The notes: a model not told the origin generated them from the letters alone. A stretch of 64,000 nucleotides of DNA from Cepaea nemoralis (GCA_014155875.1 JACEFZ010018365.1:515501-579500); one strand, 5' to 3'. Positions 24,645 to 34,916 are shown, counted from the first letter of the stretch. Numbers and translations: made by a program.

Positions 24645-25244
24645 TGCCACATGGCGTTTAGACAGAATGACGTCATCGGAAAATGCGGTAGTAAATGATA
24701 GAGGGAAAACCCCACAAGAAACTAAGGAAACTTAGAAACAGGGAACGTCAGACGACAACAAGGAAGGACAAGGGAGAGGACCTTGGGTGATTCGGCTGAA
24801 GCGCGACATATTGTGTGAAGCCCGTGTTCGTTTGGAGATTTGGTTGTGAGAAGGCAAAGGCTTGGCTGAGGACTATCAGGTGGAGGATGTCTAACGAAGA
24901 AAGTGTCAATACTGAGCAGAGGACCTGAAGGCATGGAACACCTAGACAATCGGTGAAAAATGAGAACAGCGAGATAGATTGAGCTCCTAACTACAGTCGG
25001 ACATTACCGGGATAGAGTCGTAAATATTTTGTGTGAATGCCGTTCCTGTGTTAAAAGGGACAATTCATTTTATCGATGAACCCATTGTATTGATCCAGCG
25101 CATCATTAAAAGAATGTGTGAGTACTGATGTTTAGGATGGCGTCGGTTGATTCTTCGTATTACAGTTCGATAGTTCACGTGAGCTTATTATTGCTTCAAC
25201 GTTGACGTTGCCAATTTGATAATTGCGGGAGTTGCGTTGTGGCA
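24645..25244 (+). repeat. TRIM LTR 1
   Basis: 600-bp long terminal repeat with TG...CA ends forming the 7-bp inverted pair TGCCACA/TGTGGCA. A CRE-like TGACGTCA lies at 24668-24675, close to the 5' end, where LTR enhancers usually sit. A small open stretch on the other strand is repeated in all three LTRs only because they are copies. Confidence 0.88.
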
Positions 25245-25521
25245 GATGTGGTGGCATCGATCCGGTGCTCAAGATATTGATTATCAAGTAAATTATTGTC
25301 AAGATAACCCCTACCAGAATAGTCGAAAGTGAAGAACGCATAAAGATGAATGCACACCATAACTCAAAGTAACGCACGGTGCAACACGGGAAATGAAAGA
25401 GCACAGGAAGATGCTAGTCCGATAAAAGTCATTATGTCTACACTGCTATGTGTCAGGTTAATTCTCTCGATGAAAAAAAAAATGATTTCATCATTTTAAA
25501 AGGGAGGGGGGGGGGGCATAC
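25245..25521 (+). other. TRIM internal domain 1
   Basis: 277 bp with no gene. The start GATGTGGTGGCATCGATCC offers a TGG-initial primer-site candidate; the matching tRNA is not assigned. The end is a purine tract with a run of about 12 G next to LTR 2. Confidence 0.75.
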
Positions 25522-26121
25522 TGCCACATGGCGTTTAGACAGAATGACGTCATCGGAAAATGCGGTAGTAAATGATAGAGGGAAAACCCCACAAGAAACT
25601 AAGGAAACTTAGAAACAGGGAACGTCAGACGACAACAAGGAAGGACAAGGGAGAGGACCTTGGGTGATTCGGCTGAAGCGCGACATATTGTGTGAAGCCC
25701 GTGTTCGTTTGGAGATTTGGTTGTGAGAAGGCAAAGGCTTGGCTGAGGACTATCAGGTGGAGGATGTCTAACGAAGAAAGTGTCAATACTGAGCAGAGGA
25801 CCTGAAGGCATGGAACACCTAGACAATCGGTGAAAAATGAGAACAGCGAGATAGATTGAGCTCCTAACTACAGTCGGACATTACCGGGATAGAGTCGTAA
25901 ATATTTTGTGTGAATGCCGTTCCTGTGTTAAAAGGGACAATTCATTTTATCGATGAACCCATTGTATTGATCCACCACATCATTAAAAGAATGTGTGAGT
26001 ACTGATGTTTAGGATGGCGTCGGTTGATTCTTCGTATTACAGTTCGATAGTTCACGTGAGCTTATTATTGCTTCAACGTTGACGTTGCCAATTTGATAAT
26101 TGCGGGAGTTGCGTTGTGGCA
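25522..26121 (+). repeat. TRIM LTR 2 (central)
   Basis: 600 bp, identical to LTR 1 except CCACCAC for CCAGCGC near 25974. It is shared by both internal domains. Confidence 0.88.
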
Positions 26122-26234
26122 GATGTGGTGGCATCGATCCGGTGCTCAAGATATTGATTATCAAGTAAATTATTGTCAAGATAACCCCTACCAGAATAGT
26201 CGAAAGTGAAGAACGCATAAAGATGAATGCACAC
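26122..26234 (+). other. TRIM internal domain 2, left part
   Basis: Matches the first 113 bp of internal domain 1 and stops at the CACAC target duplication (26230-26234) of the Gmr1-like insertion. Confidence 0.85.
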
Positions 26235-26674
26235 TGTCAGAGCCTAGCAGCAACATCGTTACGGCGCCCGGCGGACAAGAGTTGTCGGCTGGCAAGTTTC
26301 TTACCTGACACGCGACCAGCGCTGACGACAGACGACGCAAAGCCACGTGACCCCACCTGAGGCAGTGGGCAGTGTGTGTGCTAATCGCAGACCACGCTGC
26401 GACTGGACATCTGAACGGACGTGTGTGTCGAGAGCAAGGCGTTGTGTGAATCTCCGTGGTTGTGAGCTGAACGACTGATACTGTGAGCGTCAGACCTATG
26501 AGCTGTATTGTGGTAGTGAGTTGTTATATGTTGTACATTGCTGTAACGATTGTTATGTATTTAATGTGGTAATAAATCCATAGAACTTGTGTTGCTGTGT
26601 CTTACGTCGAATTACGTTTGTACTTGTACTGTCTCACATGTGTTAGCCAACGAGCCTAATATAAGATCCTGACA
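26235..26674 (+). repeat. Gmr1-like 5' LTR
   Basis: 440 bp, TGTCAGAGCC...GATCCTGACA, with terminal inverted TGTCA/TGACA. A polyadenylation signal AATAAA is at 26571-26576. A TGG-initial primer-site candidate begins at 26679, a few bases past the LTR; no tRNA was assigned. Confidence 0.93.
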
Positions 26675-27533
26675 TGTGTGGACGTGGGTTGCTCGTCATT
26701 ATTTAAGAACCTAATATATTTAGACGTGTGTTGTTCGTCTTTGTGATTTAAAACTATAATTCTTGTACTTGTAAAATTTGTCAAGGTTATAGTGATGTAC
26801 ATGTGATCGGAAAAGTCTCAGTGTGATCCATTACTACATTGTCTAAATATGTTTAGAATCATTAGTAAATGTACAGTACATATTGTTTGATCCTGTAAAC
26901 GTGTTAAACATTTGTCAATTGTGAAACTTGTTATCGTTTGACCTTGTCAACCTTGTGATTTTGCCGCCATTTTGACCTTGTCGCCATCTTGTAAACTTGA
27001 TGTCTTTGTCCTTACTGAATGTCATCTTGATGTAAGTGATGTGTCATCAATGTTATTGAGTGTTCAAATACAGATAGATTGTTTTTGTGTATTGAGTTTG
27101 TGGAACGCAAAGAGTTTTGGAAAGAGTGTAACTTCTGTTGAAAGAAACACTGTTGACGACAAATTTACGACATACAATTATACTCAACGCCATCCAAACC
27201 AAATCAACACTTAGTGACTTACAGGCACACACCAACAAACACACGCTAACTTATTTCTCTCCAAAACAAAGCAGGTTTTTGCGTACCATCCATAACCCTG
27301 CCGTAGAGGTCATTAGTGGTTCTGAAGTACGACCTTACAGTTTTTCTAGCCCGATTGCCCAACCATTCGTCATCATATCCAAGGGCACTTGAGTATATTT
27401 TTTCTTTACTTTAACTTTACGTATGCATTAGTGGGCACGCATCGTATAGTCAAATCAAGTGTAAGTTGTTTTTCTACTAACCAATTATAATATATTTTGT
27501 GTGGTTGATTGTCATCGACATATTTTCTCCATC
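26675..27533 (+). other. Gmr1-like 5' leader
   Basis: Untranslated-looking sequence of about 860 bp between LTR and gag. Short open stretches (for example 26972-27214) show no recognisable domain. Confidence 0.7.
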
Positions 27534-29795
27534 ATGTCGTCATTATTTGATTTCATCGATATGGGTTTGAAATTAAAGTTACAAGGTGATGAATTAACAA
27601 AATGGAGTGAGAAGAAATACGCAGAATACCTACTTGTTCAGGAAAAAGCTGCCGAACGCGATGAAAGAGCAGCAGAAAGAGCTCTAAAACAAGCAGAAAT
27701 GGCTGCAAAGCAAGCTGAGGCAGAAACAGCTGCCAAGCAAGTAGAGGCAGAAACAGCCCTGAAACAGGCAGAGATTGAAAAAGCTGCCAAGCAAATAGAA
27801 GTAGAAATGGCTGCAAAGACAAAGCAAGCTGAGATAGACAGTGAACTTAAGAAAGCAGAAATAGCAGCTCAGAGCAAGAGAGAAGAACTTGAACTACAGT
27901 TGAAAATGAAACAACTGGACACTGAGACTGCAATGAATAAAGAGTCAAAGAAATCTGAAAGACTGGAAAAAGAAAACCAGTATAAAAAGTACCAAGGTAT
28001 CGTTCGTAACTATACCTCGGGTGACTGCATAGCAGCCTTTACCCAAAATTTTGAGACTTTAATGGAACATTACCAAGTTCCACTTTCGGAATGGAATATT
28101 TTATATATGAGAAGTCTTTCTGGGGAACCTTTGAAAGTCATTGAAACCATCCCCAAAGACCTCAGAAAAGAGTACCATTACATTAAATCTAAAATAATGG
28201 CACATTTCATGCTAGATGAAGCAGGGTACAGAGAACAATTCAGTAAACTGAGTCCAAAATCAACTCAAACGTTCTCTGACTACCTCTGTTTAGTCCGAGA
28301 CATTTTCAGCAAATGGACTTCATCAGCCAAAATTAACAAAAATTATGATAAATTAGAAGATCTCATTATTCGAGATAAGGTTATTTCTTCTATCCCAACA
28401 TCTTTTTCTAAGTTCTTGCAAGAGAATGAATGCACATGTGTGGAAGAAATGGAAAGACGTGGGTCGGCCTATTATACGGCAAATAAACAATGTTTTGCCA
28501 CTGAAGCTACTGACAGTAACTGGGTAGCAGCTGCCAACTATGAGAAAAACTATAGTAGGCAAAAACCAAACAGGCCTACCTCTGAAAAGTTTAGACATTG
28601 TGTTCATTGTAAAATGTCTCATTATTTGAACGATATGTGCGATAAAAACCCAGGGTACCAAACATACTTGCAAAATATGGTAAACAGACAAGACAGAGAA
28701 CGTAAATCGTTCAAAAGCTTACGAAAATGTTTTCTCTGCAAGGCATACGGTCACCATCGCATGGATTGTAAAGGCAGGCATATGACCAACAAAGCCAATG
28801 CCGCCTTGTTCGATAGTTCAGCGTCAGAAGACGAAAATACAGAAAAACATCCTGTACATGCAGCACAGGCTTGTGACGTATTTAGTTCCAACACATGCAC
28901 TGTCTGTAATACCTTCTTTGAAAATGGTATCTTAACATGCGGGCACGCCATCCCTATTGCTAATGAGGAAGGTAACTTAGTAATAGACTCAAAAGGCAAG
29001 TTAGACATCTATCACGGGTACGTTAATGGCAAGTCTGCTACAGTACTTCGCGACACCGGGAGTACACTTATTGGCCTGAAAACAACATTCATAACACCTA
29101 CAGACTACACTGGTAGACACATCACATGTAGAACATTTTCAGGCAATATTGAAAAATATCCATTAGCTTGGGCATACATCGAAACACCATTCCTCACCGG
29201 AAAAGTAAAAGTCGCAGCACTTACAAACCCAGTGTGCGATATAATCATCGGGAATTTACCGGAAGTGAATGACAAACATCATAACCATGACATAACATCA
29301 CTATGTATTAATGATAACACATCACCACCAAATGTCATTGAAAATGTCATATCACCAGTTGAATGTATGTTAGCTAATGCAGCACTAAGTTCTCATCACA
29401 TCATTGACGATATCATTCCATCATCATCTGATGTCATTGAGTGTGTGAACGCAGTAACAAGAGCTACTGCTAGAGTGCAAGATGATAGTAACCAAACTGA
29501 GGCTATTCAAATGCTTAGCCCAGAAGTACCACCTAGTGACTCGATGAAGGAAACATTCATAACAGCTCAAAAAGCTGATCCTTCACTGTCAAAGTATTTT
29601 GACCTGATCGGCAAAAAGCCAAGAGTAACGAAAAATGCTAAATGGCATTTTGCTTTATACAACGATATACTCACCAGGTACTACACCAAAGGTGACGTTA
29701 CAACAAAGCAAACTGTGTTACCAACCTACTTATCGCAAGCAAGCTTTACATCTTGCTCACGATATACCTTTTGCAGGTCATATGGCATATGTTAA
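27534..29795 (+). CDS. Gag-protease of the Gmr1-like element
   Basis: Start chosen at the ATG at 27534: the protein opening MSSLFDFIDMGLKLKLQGDE parallels the start of the related minus-strand copy; an in-frame ATG at 27501 is possible. Residues about 35-150 form an alanine/lysine/glutamate-rich coiled coil with repeated KQAE units. Residues about 155-330 are the capsid-like region with LSGEPLKVIETIP and YREQFSKLSPK; it resembles the SCAN domain, which published work derives from Gmr1-type capsids. Two zinc knuckles follow, CVHCKMSHYLNDMC and the canonical CFLCKAYGHHRMDC (near 28730-28771). The aspartic protease has LRDTGSTLIGL, with Asp about residue 507, and IIIGNLPE. The last 20 or so residues before the stop are out of the family frame: the homologous reading moves to the next frame near 29735. 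The products assemble particles and process the polyprotein. Confidence 0.9.
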   Translation: MSSLFDFIDMGLKLKLQGDELTKWSEKKYAEYLLVQEKAAERDERAAERALKQAEMAAKQAEAETAAKQVEAETALKQAEIEKAAKQIEVEMAAKTKQAEIDSELKKAEIAAQSKREELELQLKMKQLDTETAMNKESKKSERLEKENQYKKYQGIVRNYTSGDCIAAFTQNFETLMEHYQVPLSEWNILYMRSLSGEPLKVIETIPKDLRKEYHYIKSKIMAHFMLDEAGYREQFSKLSPKSTQTFSDYLCLVRDIFSKWTSSAKINKNYDKLEDLIIRDKVISSIPTSFSKFLQENECTCVEEMERRGSAYYTANKQCFATEATDSNWVAAANYEKNYSRQKPNRPTSEKFRHCVHCKMSHYLNDMCDKNPGYQTYLQNMVNRQDRERKSFKSLRKCFLCKAYGHHRMDCKGRHMTNKANAALFDSSASEDENTEKHPVHAAQACDVFSSNTCTVCNTFFENGILTCGHAIPIANEEGNLVIDSKGKLDIYHGYVNGKSATVLRDTGSTLIGLKTTFITPTDYTGRHITCRTFSGNIEKYPLAWAYIETPFLTGKVKVAALTNPVCDIIIGNLPEVNDKHHNHDITSLCINDNTSPPNVIENVISPVECMLANAALSSHHIIDDIIPSSSDVIECVNAVTRATARVQDDSNQTEAIQMLSPEVPPSDSMKETFITAQKADPSLSKYFDLIGKKPRVTKNAKWHFALYNDILTRYYTKGDVTTKQTVLPTYLSQASFTSCSRYTFCRSYGIC

Positions 29796-32325
29796 AACCA
29801 GGTCAAGACTATTGACACAGTTTCATTGGCCAAAATTCTGTAATGACATAAAAACATATTGCAGAAGTTGTGATACATGCCAGAAACTGGTAAAGAAAGG
29901 TAAACACCCACAGGCAAAGTTACAAGTCACTGACTTAGCCAGTCGACCTTTTGAAAAATTATCAGTTGACATTGTGGGCCCTCTTAGTCATACAACTACT
30001 AGAGGGAATAAATATATACTAACAATTATTGATCAATGTAGTCGCTGGCCAGAAGCGATTCCGTTAAAGAACATTACTGCCAACGATATCATGGAAGTGT
30101 TCTTCCATATTTTCTCCAGAATTGGGTTTCCAGATACTATCCAGTCTGATAGAGGCACTCAATTTATCGCCGCATCCACTCAAGCTTTCACTAAAATGTT
30201 AGGAGTGAAGCAAGTCTTCAATAGCCCCTATCATCCTCACTCGAGCGGGATAATAGAAAAGCTTAATGGGGATCTGAAGCACATGCTAGCCAAAGTAACT
30301 CAAGATCACCCCAATAACTGGGATCTATACTTACCAGCTGTCCTTTTTGCTTATCGCGAGGTACCACATTCTAGTACCGGTTTCTCTCCTTTTGAACTCA
30401 TCTATGGTGCCAAACCACGCGGCCCATTAACAATTTATCACCAAATGTTAACTGAGTCCACTCCAGTATTGAAACCCATATCATCATTTGTGTATGTAAC
30501 ATCATTGCGTGAAAGGATAATGAAATCATGTGAAATTGCTAAAAGTGCACTAAAACTATCTGGTGCTACTTACAGACAATACGCAGACAAAGGTAACAGG
30601 ACTATAACATTGACAGCTGGACAGGACGTACTACTACTACTACCTAGTGACAGACAGCTACTGACAGATTCTTGGCAGGGACCTTTTAAAGTGACAAGAC
30701 AAATCTCTCCTGTTGACTACGAAATCCTGATAAAAGACAAACACAAAATATTTCACATCAATATGCTAAGACCATACTTCAACAGAGACAACGAACAAGA
30801 CGATACGACAGCTTGCACCGTGATAATAGATCACGAAGATGACGATTCTAGCGACGAGATTCCAACACCTACATTAGACACGACAAACTGCTTGAAGGAG
30901 ATCAAGATCAATCCAAACCTAAGTCAAGCAGAGACAAACAGTTGCAAACAGTTGATACAAGAGTACAACACCATCTTTTCAGACAACCCAGGACAAACAG
31001 AGTTAGTACAGCATCACATCACACTCACATCAAACACACCCATAAGATGCAGACCATACACCATACCATTACATTACAAGGAACAACTACATCAGGAAAT
31101 CATCAACTTAGAAAAAAACAACATCATCAGACGATCCCTATCAGACTTCTCTTCACCCATGGTCATTGTACGGAAAAAGGACAACACAATACGACTTTGC
31201 ATAGATTACAGAAAACTGAACAAAATAACTGTTTTAGATCTTGAACCAATGGCAAATACGGACGATCTTCTGACAGAACTGACTGACGCTAAGTTCTTCA
31301 CGACCCTTGACATGGCTAAAGGTTACTGGCAGATTGCTGTACATGAAGACAGCAGACATCTAACAGCTTTCGCCACGCCTTGGGGACTGTACGAATGGTG
31401 CAAACTTCCATTTGGGCTAGTCAATGCCCCAGCCACATTTGTACGCATGACACGACTCCTCCTATCTGACATTCCTAATATAGTTTCCTATATTGACGAC
31501 ATCTGTGTCCATACAGAGACAATGACGGAACATATAAAGATACTGGAACAGACACTAGAACGTATCAGACAGCACGGACTGACAGTGAAGCCTTCAAAGG
31601 TGAGCATGGCTTACCAAGAGATATCATTTTTGGGGTACAGAATATCCAATGGCTTTGTCATGACAGACAACAAAATTGTCTCGAAAATTCTAAAACTGTC
31701 ACTTCCAACAAATAAGAAACAAGTCCGCAGTTTGCTGGGACTTATTAATTATTACAGAAACTTTATTCCTGATTTTTCAGAGCTAACTGAGGTTTTTTCT
31801 AATTTACTAACCAAGAATAAACCCGAAAAAGTTGTAAACGATGAATGCCTACGAAATGCATTTGATAAAGTTTTGGCACATTTTTCTGATAAGAATACAC
31901 CTAATCTCATCCTTAAATTGCCCAACATTCGTTTACCTTTCAGATTGAGAACAGATGCTAGCTCCATTGCGATCGGTGCAGTCCTTTTGCAGGAATACAA
32001 CGACATCTTGCATCCCGTCTGTTTTCTATCAAGAAAACTAAGACCCCGAGAGCGGGCCTGGTCCATTCCGCAATTGGAGGCATTGGCCTTAGTAGAAAGT
32101 GTCACAAAGCTGTCCAAATATCTTCTAGGACGTCACTTTATCATCGAAACTGACAACAGTCCATTAAGGTATATCAATTCTGCAGTACCATCAAATAACA
32201 TGATTGCTCGCTGGTCCTTAAAGCTTCAGAATTTCAGTTTTGAAGTTCGCCATATTCCCGGCAGAATGAATACAATCGCCGACCTTTTGTCCCGTTGTCC
32301 GACAGACCCAGTAAGCAATGTCTGA
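29635..32325 (+). CDS. Integrase-reverse transcriptase-RNase H of the Gmr1-like element
   Basis: Homologous sequence begins near 29737, not at the first ATG (29635), so the usable start is through the upstream frame. The zinc-binding domain has HDIPFAGH and CRSCDTCQ (to about 29885). The integrase core shows LSVDIVGPL (Asp at 29968), IQSDRGTQF (Asp at 30148) and SGIIEKLNG (Glu at 30256), with exactly 35 residues between the last two (DD35E). A GPF-type C-terminal module, WQGPFKVTRQI...HINMLRPYF, lies at about 30675-30780. RT follows: SSPMVIVRKKDNTIRLCIDY, LDMAKGYWQI, LPFGLVNAPATF and the catalytic YIDD at 31489-31500. RNase H carries LRTDASS (31954), LEALALVES, ETDNSPL and IADLLSR. This order is the Gmr1 hallmark. 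No in-frame stop breaks the stretch, and overlap with the upstream frame is 161 nt. Confidence 0.93.
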   Translation: MLNGILLYTTIYSPGTTPKVTLQQSKLCYQPTYRKQALHLAHDIPFAGHMAYVKTRSRLLTQFHWPKFCNDIKTYCRSCDTCQKLVKKGKHPQAKLQVTDLASRPFEKLSVDIVGPLSHTTTRGNKYILTIIDQCSRWPEAIPLKNITANDIMEVFFHIFSRIGFPDTIQSDRGTQFIAASTQAFTKMLGVKQVFNSPYHPHSSGIIEKLNGDLKHMLAKVTQDHPNNWDLYLPAVLFAYREVPHSSTGFSPFELIYGAKPRGPLTIYHQMLTESTPVLKPISSFVYVTSLRERIMKSCEIAKSALKLSGATYRQYADKGNRTITLTAGQDVLLLLPSDRQLLTDSWQGPFKVTRQISPVDYEILIKDKHKIFHINMLRPYFNRDNEQDDTTACTVIIDHEDDDSSDEIPTPTLDTTNCLKEIKINPNLSQAETNSCKQLIQEYNTIFSDNPGQTELVQHHITLTSNTPIRCRPYTIPLHYKEQLHQEIINLEKNNIIRRSLSDFSSPMVIVRKKDNTIRLCIDYRKLNKITVLDLEPMANTDDLLTELTDAKFFTTLDMAKGYWQIAVHEDSRHLTAFATPWGLYEWCKLPFGLVNAPATFVRMTRLLLSDIPNIVSYIDDICVHTETMTEHIKILEQTLERIRQHGLTVKPSKVSMAYQEISFLGYRISNGFVMTDNKIVSKILKLSLPTNKKQVRSLLGLINYYRNFIPDFSELTEVFSNLLTKNKPEKVVNDECLRNAFDKVLAHFSDKNTPNLILKLPNIRLPFRLRTDASSIAIGAVLLQEYNDILHPVCFLSRKLRPRERAWSIPQLEALALVESVTKLSKYLLGRHFIIETDNSPLRYINSAVPSNNMIARWSLKLQNFSFEVRHIPGRMNTIADLLSRCPTDPVSNV

Positions 32326-33712
32326 GTGCACTGTGTAATATTACACTCAGCCCAACACAGCCACCAATGTGTGAATTTTTCCATTCACCTACTGTGTAAG
32401 GTCAATAATCAAAATTGTGATACGGTTTGCAAACCGACATGTATAATATTCTTATTTTAATCAATTTATGTCTTATGTAATGAGTGTAGTATAATTGTGT
32501 AGTGTGTGTTAGAATGAGAACAATATTAATTGTAGATAGACACCAACAACAATGTCACATACGCTTATCCATTTACCATAAGCGAACTTTACCATGGTGA
32601 CATTTGTGGGTGATTTTTTTCACCGTGATATTTTAACATGTAGCAAATGTGGACTGAACATAGACTCCTACATCACCTCTACAGCGAAATGTGACTCCAA
32701 ATTGTTCGACGTGTGAACACATCGGAAATAAGAACATTCCATCATAATCCGTTGTCATACTATAACATCAGACACGAACTGTGAGAACATTTTACTATCT
32801 GTTCCGAAATAAAACCGGATCATTTGTGTTCAGAAAATGTAACATCAACCAAATTTTTCGTTTCGTGTGCATTTCCGGTGTAGTTTAAAAAGTATAACTT
32901 AATTAGCAGACTATGTACAAATTTCCAAAAATTTATGACACTTGTAAAATCGTTTCGAATCTATAAAATATAATATACAAATTGTGTACATATTTATTTT
33001 GATTAGTGTAATCTTAGAATCATATCTTGATTAACGTATTCATATTACCGACTTTTTCTCGTTAATATGAAGAAACGTCAAGCAATGACGCTAAGAAATT
33101 AAATAAGTATTGTAATGTATGAAATTTCTTAAATGTCAAAAATTACTTCCCTTGCATTTGTGAATTACATCAAGGGCCATAATTTAAAATATATTCATTA
33201 ATGTATATTGTATAAATAGACATTTTGTTGCTCAAATGATTGGCACAGCAGGTAGGCGTCCACCAAGCATGTCATAGTGCTGCCAACATTGCAAACCAAC
33301 ATAAGAGCTCCTGACCAAATGAGGGCAGAGTTTAAGTGTTTAATACGACTAATACAAAGCCGTATTTCAGTCTGGCCTAGATGGTTGTTGCAAAACAATC
33401 ATATTATTACGTTTTTTTCAAAATGGCTGCGAGGTAGATGCGTGAAGCTGGAACTACTGATCTGACTGGGTATTATTGCAATGAAGGTAACCAGGCATCA
33501 GGGGGATGAAACCTGAATTGTGTTAAAAATTGTACTTCATTTGTCATTTCAATGCAACTTACATTTTTTTTGTATATATTTCTATGCCTTATATGTATTT
33601 TCATGCATACCACTGGGAAAGAGTAGTCTCTGACATGAAATTAACACTACCCCAGTATATACATACATCATGAATGAAAGATGGCATCTTTCATTGAAGT
33701 ACCCGGGGAGAA
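32326..33712 (+). other. Gmr1-like 3' non-coding region and polypurine tract
   Basis: About 1.4 kb without recognisable genes, AT-rich, ending in the purine tract GGGGAGAA (33705-33712) directly before the 3' LTR, where plus-strand DNA synthesis would be primed. Confidence 0.75.
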
Positions 33713-34152
33713 TGTCAGAGCCTAGCAGCAACATCGTTACGGCGCCCGGCGGACAAGAGTTGTCGGCTGGCAAGTTTCTTACCTGACACGCGACCAGCGC
33801 TGACGACAGACGACGCAAAGCCACGTGACCCCACCTGAGGCAGTGGGCAGTGTGTGTGCTAATCGCAGACCACGCTGCGACTGGACATCTGAACGGACGT
33901 GTGTGTCGAGAGCAAGGCGTTGTGTGAATCTCCGTGGTTGTGAGCTGAACGACTGATACTGTGAGCGTCAGACCTATGAGCTGTATTGTGGTAGTGAGTT
34001 GTTATATGTTGTACATTGCTGTAACTAATTGTTATGTATTTAATGTGGTAATAAATCCATATAACTTGTGTTGCTGTGTCTTATGTCGAATCACGTTGTA
34101 CTTGTACTGTCTCACATGTGTTAGCCAACGAGCCTAATATAAGATCCTGACA
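33713..34152 (+). repeat. Gmr1-like 3' LTR
   Basis: 440-bp copy of 26235-26674 with about five differences, among them GTAACTAATTG for GTAACGATTG and CATATAAC for CATAGAAC. AATAAA is at 34050-34055. The CACAC duplication follows at 34153-34157. Confidence 0.93.
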
Positions 34153-34157
34153 CACAC

Positions 34158-34316
34158 CATAACTCAAAGTAACGCACGGTGCAACACGGGAAATGAAAGA
34201 GCACAGGAAGATGCTAGTCCGATAAAAGTCATTATGTCTACACTGCTATGTGTCAGGTTAATTCTCTCGATGAAAAAAAAAATGATTTCATCATTTTAAA
34301 AGGGAGGGGGGCATAC
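34158..34316 (+). other. TRIM internal domain 2, right part
   Basis: Continues the internal domain cut at 26234, ending in the purine tract with a shorter G run (about 6) than domain 1. Confidence 0.85.
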
Positions 34317-34916
34317 TGCCACATGGCGTTTAGACAGAATGACGTCATCGGAAAATGCGGTAGTAAATGATAGAGGGAAAACCCCACAAGAAACTAAGGA
34401 AACTTAGAAACAGGGAACGTCAGACGACAACAAGGAAGGACAAGGGAGAGGACCTTGGGTGATTCGGCTGAAGCGCGACATATTGTGTGAAGCCCGTGTT
34501 CGTTTGGAGATTTGGTTGTGAGAAGGCAAAGGCTTGGCTGAGGACTATCAGGTGGAGGATGTCTAACGAAGAAAGTGTCAATACTGAGCAGAGGACCTGA
34601 AGGCATGGAACACCTAGACAATCGGTGAAAAATGAGAACAGCGAGATAGATTGAGCTCCTAACTACAGTCGGACATTACCGGGATAGAGTCGTAAATATT
34701 TTGTGTGAATGCCGTTCCTTTGTTAAAAGGGACAATTCATTTTATCGATGAACCCATTGTATTGATCCAGCGCATCATTAAAAGAATGTGTGAGTACTGA
34801 TGTTTAGGATGGCGTCGGTTGATTCTTCGTATTACAGTTCGATAGTTCACGTGAGCTTATTATTGCTTCAACGTTGACGTTGCCAATTTGATAATTGCGG
34901 GAGTTGCGTTGTGGCA
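34317..34916 (+). repeat. TRIM LTR 3
   Basis: 600 bp; differs from LTR 1 by CCTTTG for CCTGTG near 34718. It ends TGTGGCA, followed by the ACATA duplication and the resumed 18-bp minisatellite. Confidence 0.88.

Larger units (their letters stand above)
26235..34152 (+). mobile_element. Gmr1-like Ty3/gypsy retrotransposon, near-intact, 7.9 kb
   Basis: Two 440-bp LTRs bound a coding region in the order Gag, protease, integrase, reverse transcriptase, RNase H. Integrase before reverse transcriptase is the Ty1/copia order. Within Ty3/gypsy it characterises the Gmr1 lineage, named from Atlantic cod. The 5-bp duplication CACAC (26230-26234 and 34153-34157) frames the element, and the host TRIM internal sequence continues across it. 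LTRs differ at about five positions, so the insertion is young. All catalytic motifs are present; the only coding lesion I see is a one-base offset between protease and integrase near 29735. Confidence 0.92.
24645..34916 (+). mobile_element. Non-autonomous three-LTR element (TRIM-like), interrupted by a Gmr1-like element
   Basis: Structure: LTR (24645-25244), internal (25245-25521), LTR (25522-26121), internal (26122-26234 continued at 34158-34316), LTR (34317-34916). Each LTR is 600 bp, begins TGCCACA and ends TGTGGCA. The internal segments (277 and 272 bp) have no coding potential. They contain TGG-initial sequence just past the LTR (25249-25254), which could serve as a tRNA primer site, and end in a purine tract AAAAGGGAGGGG before the next LTR. 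The whole is bounded by the 5-bp direct repeat ACATA (24640-24644, 34917-34921) and lies in the 18-bp minisatellite. Differences among the LTRs are only about three substitutions. Without the foreign insertion the element is about 2.35 kb. The superfamily of the partner supplying enzymes is unknown. Confidence 0.85.

Noticed and set aside
26675..26700. Assignment of a specific tRNA primer for the Gmr1-like element
   Set aside because: A TGG-initial site is present, but I could not match the adjoining bases to a known tRNA 3' end with confidence.
24722..34621. A 75-codon minus-strand reading found identically three times (24722-24949, 25599-25826, 34394-34621)
   Set aside because: It repeats because it lies in the three nearly identical TRIM LTRs; no domain or start context supports a gene.
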